Positions 1 to 8,165 of a stretch of 64,000 nt of DNA are shown piece by piece. Under the pieces are notes generated by a model. It did not search any database, was not told the DNA's origin, and saw only the letters and a list, made by a program, of their open reading frames with translations. Both the position numbers and the translations under genes were made by a program. Numbering within the stretch: position 1 is the stretch's first letter; every line of letters begins with the position of its first letter. This DNA is from Tepidiforma flava (GTDB taxonomy: Bacteria; Chloroflexota; Dehalococcoidia; Tepidiformales; Tepidiformaceae): NCBI RefSeq assembly GCF_027594505.1, contig NZ_CP115149.1:1255024-1319023 (forward strand), written 5' to 3'.

Positions 1-486
1 GGCGCGTTCACCTTCGGCGCGCGGCTGGGCTTCCTGCTGGGCGCGCTCTCGTTCTTCCTGAGCGCGGTGGTGACGGGCGGGTTCGGCCCGTGGCTGCCGT
101 TCCAGATGTTCGCCGCGGGCTGGATGGGCGCGAGCGCGGGCCTGCTCGGCCGCTTCGCCGATGCGCGGGAGCTCGGGCCGCGGCGGCGGCTCGCGCTCGT
201 CATCGCCTTCGGCTCGGCCTGGGGCCTCATCTACGGCGCGATCACGAACCTGTGGGCCTGGCCGTGGATCGTTGCCGGGCCGGATATCTCCTACCAGGCG
301 GGCGCCGGCCCGCTCGAAACCCTCCGCCGCTACTGGAACTACTACCTGCTCACCAGCCTCGGCTGGGACCTCTTCCGGACCATCTGCAACGCGGTGGTGC
401 TGGGGGCTGTCGGCGGGCCGATCCTCCGCGCGCTGCTCCGCTTCCGCGAGCGGTTCTCGTTCGAGCGCGGCGCGCCGGCCGGCTAG
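1..486 (+). CDS. ECF transporter S component (3' part; start lies upstream of the window)
   Basis: The open frame runs from base 1, so only the C-terminal ~161 residues are seen. The protein is almost wholly hydrophobic, with membrane segments near the start (GARLGFLLGALSFFL), around a Gly/Pro-rich turn (GFGPWLPFQMFAAGWMG) and again before a basic C-terminus. The GPW-x-PFQM-x-A-x-GW-x-G pattern is typical of substrate-specific (S) subunits of energy-coupling-factor vitamin or cobalamin-precursor uptake systems. In that family the S subunit binds the vitamin and docks on an EcfT-EcfA motor. The substrate cannot be told from this fragment. It converges on the sigma-factor gene, overlapping it by 4 bases. 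Confidence 0.7.
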   Translation, partial: GAFTFGARLGFLLGALSFFLSAVVTGGFGPWLPFQMFAAGWMGASAGLLGRFADARELGPRRRLALVIAFGSAWGLIYGAITNLWAWPWIVAGPDISYQAGAGPLETLRRYWNYYLLTSLGWDLFRTICNAVVLGAVGGPILRALLRFRERFSFERGAPAG

Positions 487-2405
487 CGGCCGCCGCCGCC
501 GCAGCCCGCCGGCGCAACGGCGAGCGTCGCCTGCCGGCCGGCGCCGTCGTAGGCGGTGAACGTCACCGGGCCGGCGCCCTGCCCGTCGAGCGCGAGGCCC
601 GCGCCCCACTGCAGGCCGCCGGCGTGGCCGAGGTCGACCGTGACCGTTTCGCCGCCGGCGGTGAAGGTGGCCGTCACCCGCACCACGCCGATGTCGTCAG
701 CAACCTGGGCGGTGAGGGTGACGCTCGGCGCGCCGCCGGCCGTGCCGCAGGTCATGCTGGCAGAGAGGAACTGCGGCGGCTGGCCGCCCCGCCGCCCGAT
801 GACCGGCACCGCGAAGCTGTTCGCCGGCCCCGTGACGGTGACGGCCGCCGGGTAGTCGCCTTCGTCCGCCGGGAGCGCCGTCCCGTCGACCCGGAGCGTG
901 ATGGTGACCGACCCGTAGGCCGGGATGCTGCCGCCCGCCGGGCCGATGAGCCACGGCGCGGAGGGCGCGAGGCTGTACTCCGCCGCGCAGCCGGTGGCGT
1001 TCTGGAGCTGGAAGCTGGCCTGCCCCCCGGCAGGGATGACGAGTGTGCCCGTTCCCGGCGGCAGCGAAAGCGAGGGCGCGCAGGGCGTGGGCGTGGCCGA
1101 TGGCGCGGCGGTCGGCGTCGCAGTGGCCGTGGCCCCGGGCGCGGTCGGCGTGGGACTGGCCCCGGCCGCCGTCGGGGTCGGCGCCGGGGCGCTCCCGCCG
1201 GCAGGCGCCGCTGTCGGCGAAGCGCCGCCCGGGCCGCCGCCGGGCGAGGGGCTCACCCCGGCCGTCGGCGAGCTGCCCGCGCCCCCGGCCGATGGTGACG
1301 GGCTGCCTCCGCCCGCCGCCGTCCCGGGCGAAGGGCTGACCGGCACGATGATCGTCTGGCTGCCGCCGCCCGCGGCGGGCGTCGCGAAATCCGGGCTGCC
1401 CTGCCGCGCGCCGCTGCCGTCGTCCCGGGTGAGCGCGAGCGGGCTGAAGGGCAGGACGAGGGCGAGCAGCAGCACGCCGGCGGCCACGCCGAGCAGCGCC
1501 CCGGCGCGGAGGAAGCCGGGCGACGTGAAGCCGTGGCCGCCCTGCGGCGGCGCTTGCCTCGCCGCCGGGTCCGCCGGGCGCGGCTGCGGGCGCGGCCCCG
1601 GCGCGCGGAGCAGCTGCTCCAGCCCGGCCGCGCGGACGCCCGGGGGCGCGGCGACCGGCGCGAGCCCGCCGAAGACGGCCAGCGGCGCGAGCCGCCGGCG
1701 CCGCTCCCGGCACTCACCGCACCGCTCGACGTGGCGGTCGACGGCCTTCCGCACGGCCGGCGTCATCGCCCCCGCGGCCGCGGCCGGCGCGAGCACCGCC
1801 GCCAGCTCTTCGCACCGCTCGCCGGCCTGCTTCCAGAGGACGTAGGCGCTGATGGCGCTCTCGACCGCCTTCTTCAGGCGGTGGAGCAGGACGTACGCGT
1901 TGTTCCGGGTGATGCCGAGCGCGGCCGCGATCTCCTCCGCATCGAGCCCCTGCCGCAGGTGGAGGTCGAGCAGCGAGAGCTGGCGCGGGTCGAGCCCGGC
2001 TGCCGCCTCCCAGACGAGCTTCGCGGCCGCCGCGGCTTCCGCGGCCTCCTGCGGGCTGGCGAACCGCGACGGGTCGACCACGTCGAAGGCGAACTCCTCG
2101 CCCTCGGCGTCGATGACGGCGAGCGGCCGCGTGCGGCCGCGCCGCTCGAGGCGGTTGAGCGCGGTGTTCCGCGCGATGCTGAAGAGCCAGCTCCGGAAGC
2201 TGGCGCCCTGCTTGAGGCCCCCGAGCGCGTTCATGGCCTTGAGGAACGTCTCCTGGGCGATGTCCGCGGCCTCGTCCCGGTTGCGCACCATGCGCGCGGC
2301 GAAGTCGTAGACGGCATCGAAGTAGCGCTCGTACAGCTGTGCGAGCGCTTCCCGGTCGCCGCCCTGCGCGGCTTCGACGAGGTCCGCGTCAGTGAGCTGG
2401 GTCAT
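483..2405 (-). CDS. ECF-type sigma-70 factor fused to zinc-finger anti-sigma segment, TM helix and extracellular Ig-like domains
   Basis: 640 residues, more than three times a normal ECF sigma factor. Residues ~15-92 are region 2 (core binding, -10 recognition; ends near FRSWLFSIARNTALNR) and ~135-185 are region 4 with its helix-turn-helix (LDAEEIAAALGITRNNAYVL). Then comes Cys198-x26-His225-x3-Cys229-x2-Cys232, which is the zinc-finger anti-sigma (ZAS) pattern with Cys replacing the first His. A Pro-rich stretch, one TM helix (~300-322), a long Ser/Thr/Pro/Gly linker (~340-445) and two beta-type outer domains follow, the first BACON-like. Sigma and anti-sigma are thus one membrane-tethered polypeptide. 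The start has GGAG 5 bases upstream. How the sigma part would be released is not visible. Confidence 0.85.
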   Translation of the reverse strand: MTQLTDADLVEAAQGGDREALAQLYERYFDAVYDFAARMVRNRDEAADIAQETFLKAMNALGGLKQGASFRSWLFSIARNTALNRLERRGRTRPLAVIDAEGEEFAFDVVDPSRFASPQEAAEAAAAAKLVWEAAAGLDPRQLSLLDLHLRQGLDAEEIAAALGITRNNAYVLLHRLKKAVESAISAYVLWKQAGERCEELAAVLAPAAAAGAMTPAVRKAVDRHVERCGECRERRRRLAPLAVFGGLAPVAAPPGVRAAGLEQLLRAPGPRPQPRPADPAARQAPPQGGHGFTSPGFLRAGALLGVAAGVLLLALVLPFSPLALTRDDGSGARQGSPDFATPAAGGGSQTIIVPVSPSPGTAAGGGSPSPSAGGAGSSPTAGVSPSPGGGPGGASPTAAPAGGSAPAPTPTAAGASPTPTAPGATATATPTAAPSATPTPCAPSLSLPPGTGTLVIPAGGQASFQLQNATGCAAEYSLAPSAPWLIGPAGGSIPAYGSVTITLRVDGTALPADEGDYPAAVTVTGPANSFAVPVIGRRGGQPPQFLSASMTCGTAGGAPSVTLTAQVADDIGVVRVTATFTAGGETVTVDLGHAGGLQWGAGLALDGQGAGPVTFTAYDGAGRQATLAVAPAGCGGGGR

Positions 2406-2473
2406 GCCAACTCCATGCGCCCGGGAGGGGGCGAAGCCCGCCGGGCAGGGATTGGACCGCCCGGGGGTGCCAC

Positions 2474-2479
2474 ATCTTA
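2474..2479 (-). promoter_or_regulatory. Putative -10 box for the sigma-factor fusion
   Basis: TAAGAT on the minus strand, about 70 bases upstream of the ATG at 2405, within the short gap after the GT2 gene. No clear -35 is seen. It suggests the sigma gene has its own promoter besides any read-through from the glycosyltransferase operon. Confidence 0.3.
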
Positions 2480-2492
2480 CACCGGCGGTCCA

Positions 2493-3527
2493 TCAGGCCC
2501 GGCGCGCGCGCTCCCGCCACCAGCCTTCGAGGAAGCCCGCGCCGTAACTCACGTGCATCGTGGCCATGGCGGCGAAGGTGAGCGCCGGGTTCGCCCCGTG
2601 GCGCTGCGCCGCCCGGTAGGCCGCGAACCCGCCGAGCCCGACGTAGGCGAGCGCGAGGCCCCGGAGCGCCAGCCGCGCCGGCTTCGAAACCCGGCCGAGG
2701 AGCCACAGCGCCGGGCCGCCGGCCACCATCGCGGCGGGGGCGAAGTGCCGCGCGCGCAGCGGGCGCCCGCGCACGAAGAGCGTCCCCTTCGCCGCGCCGT
2801 ACTCCCGGTACTGCCGGGCCAGCGCCCGCAGCGTCCGCCGCGGGTAGTAGCTCGACCGGATCGCCGGGTCGAGCCAGATCTTCCCGCCCGCTTCGATGAG
2901 CCGCGCGTTGTAGCTGTCCTCATCCGCGCCGTCGACCGTCTCATCGAACTCGCCGACGACCTCCCACACCCGCCGGTGGTAGCAGCCGAACGGCACGGTA
3001 TCGACGTAGCCCGCCTCGCTCGCGTAGCGGAACTTCGCGTTGCCGACGCCGAAGGGGGAGGACATCGCGGCCGCGATCGCGCGGCCGACGGCGCCTTCGC
3101 CGATCGTCTCGATGGGGCCGCCGACGCAGGCCGCGCCCGTCCGCTTCAGGGCCTCGACGGACTGGCGGACGAAATCGGGCCGCACCGTGCTGTGGGCGCC
3201 GATGATGATCCAGCAGTCGCCGCGGGCCGCCTTCATCCCCTCGTTCAGGCCCGCCACGGTGATCCGCCGCGGGTTGTCGACCAGCTCCAGGCGGGCGAAC
3301 GGCGACGGGTAGGCGCGCACCAGCTCCCGCGTCCGGTCGGTGCTGCCGCCGTCCGCGACGATGACTTCGATGCCGCCGGCGCCGTAGTCCTGCGCGGCGA
3401 GCGCATCGAGCAGGGCGGTGATGTACCGCTCTTCGTTCAGGCAGGGGATGACGATGGAGACGAGCGGCCGGTCCGGCAGGGTGAGCGGCGCATCGTCGAG
3501 GCGGGCGGCAGCGGCGGGTGCGGTCAT
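2493..3527 (-). CDS. Glycosyltransferase family 2, exopolysaccharide type
   Basis: 344 residues. The GT-A core is clear: VSIVIPCLNEE at ~24-34, then the nucleotide-sugar-binding stretch VIVADGGSTDRTRE, and further down CVGGPIET and FDETVDGADED. The order resembles succinoglycan-type (ExoA-like) transferases that add a sugar to a lipid-linked intermediate at the inner face of the membrane. The C-terminal third has hydrophobic segments (FAPAAMVAGGPALWLLG; LALRGLALAYVGLGGFAAY), so it is probably membrane-associated. Its ATG overlaps the stop of the upstream GT4 gene (ATGA), implying translational coupling; it is last in the minus-strand polysaccharide operon. Donor and acceptor sugars are unknown. 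Confidence 0.85.
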   Translation of the reverse strand: MTAPAAAARLDDAPLTLPDRPLVSIVIPCLNEERYITALLDALAAQDYGAGGIEVIVADGGSTDRTRELVRAYPSPFARLELVDNPRRITVAGLNEGMKAARGDCWIIIGAHSTVRPDFVRQSVEALKRTGAACVGGPIETIGEGAVGRAIAAAMSSPFGVGNAKFRYASEAGYVDTVPFGCYHRRVWEVVGEFDETVDGADEDSYNARLIEAGGKIWLDPAIRSSYYPRRTLRALARQYREYGAAKGTLFVRGRPLRARHFAPAAMVAGGPALWLLGRVSKPARLALRGLALAYVGLGGFAAYRAAQRHGANPALTFAAMATMHVSYGAGFLEGWWRERARRA

Positions 3528-4534
3528 GCGTCCACGCTATCACGCCCCGCCCGGCGGTCAATCCGCGCGCGGTGCCACGCTTCCACGCGGGCGGCAATCC
3601 GGACGGCGTCGTGGTGCTGTTCGACCCAGCGGCGGGAGGCGGCGCCGACGGCCTCGGCCACCACCCGGTCGTCGAGCAGCCGCTCGGCCGCCTCGGCCAC
3701 CTGCGCCGGCGTCTCGGCGTGGACGACCGGCGCTTCGGCCCCGTAGACGTCGGCGAAGCGGAAGGAGGCGATGACCGGGCGGGCGCAGGCCATGCCTTCG
3801 AGCTCGACCATGCCGATGGCGCCCTCGTGGACCTGCCCGATGAGCACCCGGTGGCGCGCCATGAGCGCCGGCAGCCGCTCCCGCGGCTGGCGGAGGAGGA
3901 GCACGACGCTGGGCAGCCGCTCGAACGCGCGCGTGAGTTCGCCGCCGGCGATGGCGGTCACCCGCAGCCCGGGCCGCCGCGCTGTGAGCTGCTCCACGGC
4001 GGCAAGGATTTTCCCCGCCCCCTTGTTCTCTGCCAGCGCGCAGATGATGAAGACGTCCCGCGCATCGGGCGGGAGGGGCGCGGGCCGGAAGGTGGCGAGG
4101 TCGACCGGGTTCGGCAGGAACTCGGCATCGGGGCGCACGGCGCGGCACCACGGTTCGAGGTCCGGCGTCGAATAGTACACGTGGGCCGCGCGCCGCATCG
4201 CCAGCCGGATGAGCCCCCGCCACGGCCGCCGCGCGAGGTCGCGCACGTCGTCGCCGTGGCAGTGGAGGACGTACGGCACGCCGGCGAGCACGCCGACGAG
4301 CCCGAGGTAGGCGTAGTGGATGTGGACGGCGTCGTAGCGGCCCCGCCGGAGCCGCCACGCCAGCCGGAGCCAGTCGGCCAGCCGCAGCGGCGCGACCGCC
4401 AGCTTCAGCAGCGGCGGCAGCGAGGCGCCGTACAGCCGCGGCTGGAGCAGCTCCGTTTCGTGGCCGCGCGCCCGCAGGCCGGCCGCAAGCTCGGAGGCGA
4501 CGGAGGCGACGTCGTTGACCTGCGCGAACCGCAT
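3524..4534 (-). CDS. Glycosyltransferase family 4 (GT-B), second paralogue
   Basis: 336 residues in a GT-B fold. The N-terminal half has the acceptor-side Rossmann pattern (MRFAQVNDVASVASELAAGL, then YDAVHIHYAYLGLVG and YVLHCHGDD). The C-terminal half has the donor site, including HEGAIGMVELEGMACARPVI, where the E-x7-E-like acidic pair of GT4 retaining enzymes sits. It is a tandem paralogue of the next gene upstream; both share the opening MR-x-A-x-[VI]ND-[VI]ASVA. Start ATG overlaps the preceding stop by one base (TGATG). Likely adds a sugar to a lipid-linked repeat unit in the cytoplasm; sugar specificity is unknown. Confidence 0.85.
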   Translation of the reverse strand: MRFAQVNDVASVASELAAGLRARGHETELLQPRLYGASLPPLLKLAVAPLRLADWLRLAWRLRRGRYDAVHIHYAYLGLVGVLAGVPYVLHCHGDDVRDLARRPWRGLIRLAMRRAAHVYYSTPDLEPWCRAVRPDAEFLPNPVDLATFRPAPLPPDARDVFIICALAENKGAGKILAAVEQLTARRPGLRVTAIAGGELTRAFERLPSVVLLLRQPRERLPALMARHRVLIGQVHEGAIGMVELEGMACARPVIASFRFADVYGAEAPVVHAETPAQVAEAAERLLDDRVVAEAVGAASRRWVEQHHDAVRIAARVEAWHRARIDRRAGRDSVDA

Positions 4535-5541
4535 CAGGCCGCCGGCGCTGCGGGGACGGGCTCGCCCCGGATGATGGCCTGCGCCACCGCCTCTACCCGG
4601 TCGACGATGCGCTCGAGGCCGTGGTGCCGTTCCACCCAGGCGCGGCCGGCGTCCCCGGCGCGGTCGCGCGCGGCAGGGTCGTTCGCCAGCCGCTCGACGA
4701 TGCGGGCGATGTCGTCGCCGTCGACGGCGGAGAAGAACGGCGGCGGCTCGCTGTAGCCGCCCCGCTCGTTGAACCAGGTGACGACCGGCCGGCCGCAGGC
4801 CATCGCCTCGAGCTCGGCCATGCCGGCAGAGCCGAGCCGCGCCTGCCCGATGACGATGCCGTGCTCGTCGATGATCTGCGGCAGCCGGGAGCGCGGGTGG
4901 CGGGCAAAGAGCGTGACGTTCGGCAGCGCCCGGAACGCCTTCGTGAATTCGCCGCCGCCGAACGCATCGATGCGCAGGTCGGGGACGCGCTCAGCGAGCA
5001 GCCGGCAGGCGCGGAGGATCCGCTCCGCACCCTTCACCTTCGTCAGCGCGCAGGCCACCCATGCGGACCGGTGGGCCGAGGGCGGCGTCCGCGGCGCGAA
5101 GACGGCGGTATCGATCGGGTTCGGCAGGAACTCCGCGTCCGGCCGCAGCGGCAGCACCCACGAGGCGAGGTCCGGCGTCGAATAGAACACGTGGCGCGCC
5201 TGCCGGATGGCGTTGGCGATGAGCGGCCGGGTGACGAACGTGCCGCCGCGGAGGTCCGTCCCGTGGCAGTGGAGGATGTACGGAAAGCCGCCGAGCGCGC
5301 CGATGTTGCCGAGGTAGGCGTAGTGGATGTGGACGAGGTCGTACCGCCCGGCCCGGATCCGCCGGATGAGGTCGACCCAGTCCAGCGCCCGGATCGGCCC
5401 GGTGATCGGCTTGATGTTCGGGTGCAGTTTCGCGCCGACGAGCCGGGGGTAGAAGTAATCGACGGTGTGGCCGCGCGCGCGGAGGCCCGCGCCGATTTCG
5501 GTGGCGACGGAGGCGATGTCGTTGATCTCGGCGATCCGCAT
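4534..5541 (-). CDS. Glycosyltransferase family 4 (GT-B), first paralogue
   Basis: 335 residues from the chosen ATG. A longer frame to 5583 exists, but 5541 matches the paralogue's N-terminus (MRIAEINDIASVATEIGAGL) and has GAGGGG 8-9 bases upstream. GT-B signatures: YDLVHIHYAYLGNIGALGG, YILHCHGTDLRGG, then the donor-side LGSAGMAELEAMACGRPVV. Sits directly after the Wzz-like gene (5-base gap) and before its own duplicate, so gene duplication probably gave two successive sugar-adding steps of one pathway. Most likely a retaining glycosyltransferase for capsule or exopolysaccharide; donor sugar unknown. Confidence 0.85.
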   Translation of the reverse strand: MRIAEINDIASVATEIGAGLRARGHTVDYFYPRLVGAKLHPNIKPITGPIRALDWVDLIRRIRAGRYDLVHIHYAYLGNIGALGGFPYILHCHGTDLRGGTFVTRPLIANAIRQARHVFYSTPDLASWVLPLRPDAEFLPNPIDTAVFAPRTPPSAHRSAWVACALTKVKGAERILRACRLLAERVPDLRIDAFGGGEFTKAFRALPNVTLFARHPRSRLPQIIDEHGIVIGQARLGSAGMAELEAMACGRPVVTWFNERGGYSEPPPFFSAVDGDDIARIVERLANDPAARDRAGDAGRAWVERHHGLERIVDRVEAVAQAIIRGEPVPAAPAA

Positions 5542-5546
5542 CGGGC

Positions 5547-6647
5547 TCACCCCTCGCCCGGGCGCCGCGACGGGCTCAGCCACTCCAGCGAGAAGATAGC
5601 GACGAGGCCGAAGATGACCGTGACGGCGAGGGCGACCGCGACGCGGCCCGCAAGCGAGCCCGCCAGCCCGCCGGAGAACGAGTAGCTCACCTCCAGCCGG
5701 CTCTCGGCGCTGCCGACGGCAATCTGCGCGTTGCCGAGGTTGACGAAGGCCGAATCGCGCACCTGCCGGAGGCCGCGCACTTCGTTCAGGAGCGCCTGCG
5801 TGGCGCTGTCCAGCTGCTGCTCGGGGAGCGCCGGTGCGAGGCTGGCGTACTCGCGGAGGGCCGCCTCGAGCGAGGCCACCCGGGCGGCCAGCACGGCCTG
5901 CGCCTGCCCCGCCTGCACCGGCTGGCCGATGACCGCAGCGGCCGCTGCCGCAGCCGCCTCCGGGCTGGCGCCGCCGATGCCGGTGAGCGCGCCTTTCGCC
6001 TCCGCCAGCTGCCGCTCCAGCACGGCCCGCTGCTCCGTCACGAAGACGAGCGGGTTGGTGTCGCCCCGCGTCTCCACCAGCGCCGCGAGGTCGATGCCGC
6101 GGCCCGCCGTCGCGGCTTCGAGCCGGCGGTACGCCTCCTGGTACGCTGCCTCGGCGTTCGCCGCCACCTGCCGCCGCCGCTCCACGAATCGCGTCCGGAA
6201 GAGCCCGTCCGGCGCGGTGTACTCCCGGGTGTACACATCGACGAAGGCCTGCCGGTACCGCTCGGCCTTCGCCTTGTCGGGGTCCGAAATCGAGACCGTG
6301 AGGATGCCGCGCGAAATCCCGTCGCCCACGGAAATCGGGAAGAGGCTCACGCTGAAGCGGGCGTAGTCGAAATCCGGCTCGCCGATCGCATCGATGACCT
6401 TCTGCTTGAACGCCGGGTCAGAGGTCATCGCCTGCGCCTCGAAGATCCGGAGGCCGCGGTCGCCGCCGATCACGAGGTCGTGCACCGTGGTGTCGAGCGT
6501 CATGGTCGCGACAGCGGTCGAGCCGCCGGTGACCGCGCCGACCGCCAGCGCGGCGAGGATGCCGAGCGCGGCGAAGGGGAGGAAGACCCACCAGCGGCGC
6601 CGGATGACCTGGACATCGCGCTGGAGGCCGCTGGTTTCGGTGGGCAT
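5547..6647 (-). CDS. Wzz/chain-length-determinant-like polysaccharide co-polymerase
   Basis: 366 residues. N-terminal TM (WWVFLPFAALGILAALAVGA, ~20-42), a long periplasmic part with coiled-coil character (~130-310, rich in Glu/Ala/Arg, including ERRRQVAANAEAAYQEAYRR), and a second TM near the C-terminus (VAVALAVTVIFGLVAIFSLEW). This two-TM topology is the Wzz/PCP layout that sets polysaccharide chain length with Wzy. No Walker motif follows, so it lacks the tyrosine-kinase half of PCP-2a proteins. Chosen start is ATG 6647; the open frame extends far upstream only as an antisense shadow of the Wzy and cofD genes. First gene of the minus-strand operon. Confidence 0.8.
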   Translation of the reverse strand: MPTETSGLQRDVQVIRRRWWVFLPFAALGILAALAVGAVTGGSTAVATMTLDTTVHDLVIGGDRGLRIFEAQAMTSDPAFKQKVIDAIGEPDFDYARFSVSLFPISVGDGISRGILTVSISDPDKAKAERYRQAFVDVYTREYTAPDGLFRTRFVERRRQVAANAEAAYQEAYRRLEAATAGRGIDLAALVETRGDTNPLVFVTEQRAVLERQLAEAKGALTGIGGASPEAAAAAAAAVIGQPVQAGQAQAVLAARVASLEAALREYASLAPALPEQQLDSATQALLNEVRGLRQVRDSAFVNLGNAQIAVGSAESRLEVSYSFSGGLAGSLAGRVAVALAVTVIFGLVAIFSLEWLSPSRRPGEG

Positions 6648-6655
6648 CGCGGGGT

Positions 6656-6685
6656 ATGGTAGGTTCGCCCGGTTTCCGGGGTCAA
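6656..6685 (-). promoter_or_regulatory. Promoter of the exopolysaccharide operon
   Basis: On the minus strand: TTGACC (6685-6680), 18-base spacer, TACCAT (6661-6656), then only 8 bases to the ATG at 6647. This matches a sigma-70 promoter well and predicts a transcript with no or almost no leader. The divergent Wzy-like gene starts 63 bases away, so both promoters share one short intergenic region. Confidence 0.55.
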
Positions 6686-6710
6686 TCGTGAGAACGTTCA
6701 CGAGGTTTTC

Positions 6711-8129
6711 GTGCCCCACCTCGACCTCGCGCTCGTGGTCTTCGTCCAGGCGGCCCTCCTCGCCGCGGTCATCATCCTCCGCGAGCCGAAGCTCCTCATC
6801 CCGGCGGTCGTCATCGGCCTCCCGTTCGAATACCTGCAGACGGAGACGGTGGGGATGCTCGGCGAGGGCGGCGTCGGCGGCGCCATCCGTGTGATGCTGA
6901 ACCCGGGCAAAGCCGCGATGGCCGCCACCATCGCGGTCGCCCTCTGGCGGGCGCGCTACGAGCCGCGCCGCCTCTTCCCCCGCTCCGGTGTGCTCCTCGG
7001 TGCGCTCGTCATCCTCGCCATCTCGGTGCTCGGCCTCGGCTGGGCCGATGCGCAGCGGCCGAACAACGCGACGCTCATCCTCGTCATGTACGTCGCGTTC
7101 GTCTTCGCCGCGCCGTCGCTCATCGAAGACCGGCGCGACCTCGAGCGGATCATCGCCGCGTTCTTCCTCGCGGCGGTCGGCCTCTCCGTGCTCGCCGTGG
7201 CGCAGCGTGTCCTCGGCGTCTTCCAGTGGCGGGCCGTCCTCGTCCAGTCGGATGCGTACAGCTACCGTTCGAACGCGACGTTTGCGGACCCGAACAACCT
7301 CGCGCGCTTCCTCGCGATCACGATGGCGCTGGCGGCAGCTGCCATTCTGGCGCTCGGCCCGCGGCGGCTCACCGTGTACCTCGCGGTGCCGGCGCTCGTG
7401 CTCTCGGCTCCCGCCCTCATCGCCACCGCCTCCCGCTCCGGCTGGCTGGGCATGCTGATGGCCTGTTTCATCGTCGTCCTGCTCGCGCCCGTGCCGCGCT
7501 CCACGAAGCTGCGCATCAACGCCGGGGCGTTCGGCACGCTCGGGGCGCTCCTCGCTCTCCTGCTCATCCAGGGCGGCTCCGATGCGGCGCGCGTCCGCTC
7601 GCTCGCCAGCGGCGTCGATGTCGTGCTCGGCGTGCGGCAGTTCCTCATCCGCGCCGGCTGGGAGATGTTCAAGGACAACCCGCTCTTCGGCGTCGGCACG
7701 GGCGGCTATCAGAACGCCCTCCTGCTCGTCTACCACTGGGTGATGCCCTCCTGGGCGAAAACGTCGCTCTCTCACACTTCGTTCATCAGCATCCTCGCCG
7801 AGTGGGGCCTGCTCGGCGTCGCGGCCTTCGGCTTCTTCGCGGCCCGGGCGGGCGGCGCAGCCGTGCGCATCTACCGCGCCAGCCGCGATCCCTTCCAGCG
7901 GATGCTCGGCGGCTGGCTCATCGCGGCATTCGTCGAAATCCTCTTCCAGTCGCAGTCCGAAGGCCGGCTGTTCGAAGAGCCGTACCTCTGGCTGCTGCTG
8001 GCGGTGGCTGCAGCGCTCGAGATGGGCGCGGCCGCCCGCGAGCCTGCGCGGGCCCCGGAACCCGCCGCGGCCGGCGCCGCACCTGCGGCCCCCGCCGCCC
8101 CGGCCGCGCCTGCCGGCGCTCCCGCCTGA
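6711..8129 (+). CDS. O-antigen ligase / Wzy-like polymerase family membrane protein
   Basis: 472 residues with about 10-12 hydrophobic segments from residue ~5 to ~440, among them ALVVFVQAALLAAVIIL and SLIEDRRDLERIIAAFFLAAVG. A large loop holds the O-antigen-ligase signature region: NPLFGVGTGGYQNALL and later SHTSFISILAEWGLLGV, with the conserved Arg/His pattern of the Wzy_C family. The C-terminus is an Ala/Pro-rich tail. Family role: join or ligate polysaccharide repeat units on a lipid carrier at the outer face of the membrane. Start is GTG 6711. Divergent from the Wzz/GT operon, whose products would supply its substrate. Confidence 0.85.
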   Translation: MPHLDLALVVFVQAALLAAVIILREPKLLIPAVVIGLPFEYLQTETVGMLGEGGVGGAIRVMLNPGKAAMAATIAVALWRARYEPRRLFPRSGVLLGALVILAISVLGLGWADAQRPNNATLILVMYVAFVFAAPSLIEDRRDLERIIAAFFLAAVGLSVLAVAQRVLGVFQWRAVLVQSDAYSYRSNATFADPNNLARFLAITMALAAAAILALGPRRLTVYLAVPALVLSAPALIATASRSGWLGMLMACFIVVLLAPVPRSTKLRINAGAFGTLGALLALLLIQGGSDAARVRSLASGVDVVLGVRQFLIRAGWEMFKDNPLFGVGTGGYQNALLLVYHWVMPSWAKTSLSHTSFISILAEWGLLGVAAFGFFAARAGGAAVRIYRASRDPFQRMLGGWLIAAFVEILFQSQSEGRLFEEPYLWLLLAVAAALEMGAAAREPARAPEPAAAGAAPAAPAAPAAPAGAPA

Positions 8130-8152
8130 TCGCCCCCCGCGCGGCCGGGCGG

Positions 8153-8158
8153 TAGCAT
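8153..8158 (+). promoter_or_regulatory. TANNNT box directly upstream of cofD
   Basis: TAGCAT lies 7 bases before ATG 8166. It is one of a set of TANNNT boxes 6-9 bases before start codons in this window, pointing to a leaderless transcript for cofD-cofC and the downstream lipoprotein. Confidence 0.4.
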
Positions 8159-8165
8159 GGGCGCG

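Noticed and set aside
6686..6702. GAACGTTC palindrome between the Wzz and Wzy genes as a LexA operator
   Set aside because: Gram-positive-type LexA boxes need GAAC and GTTC separated by four bases; here they are adjacent.
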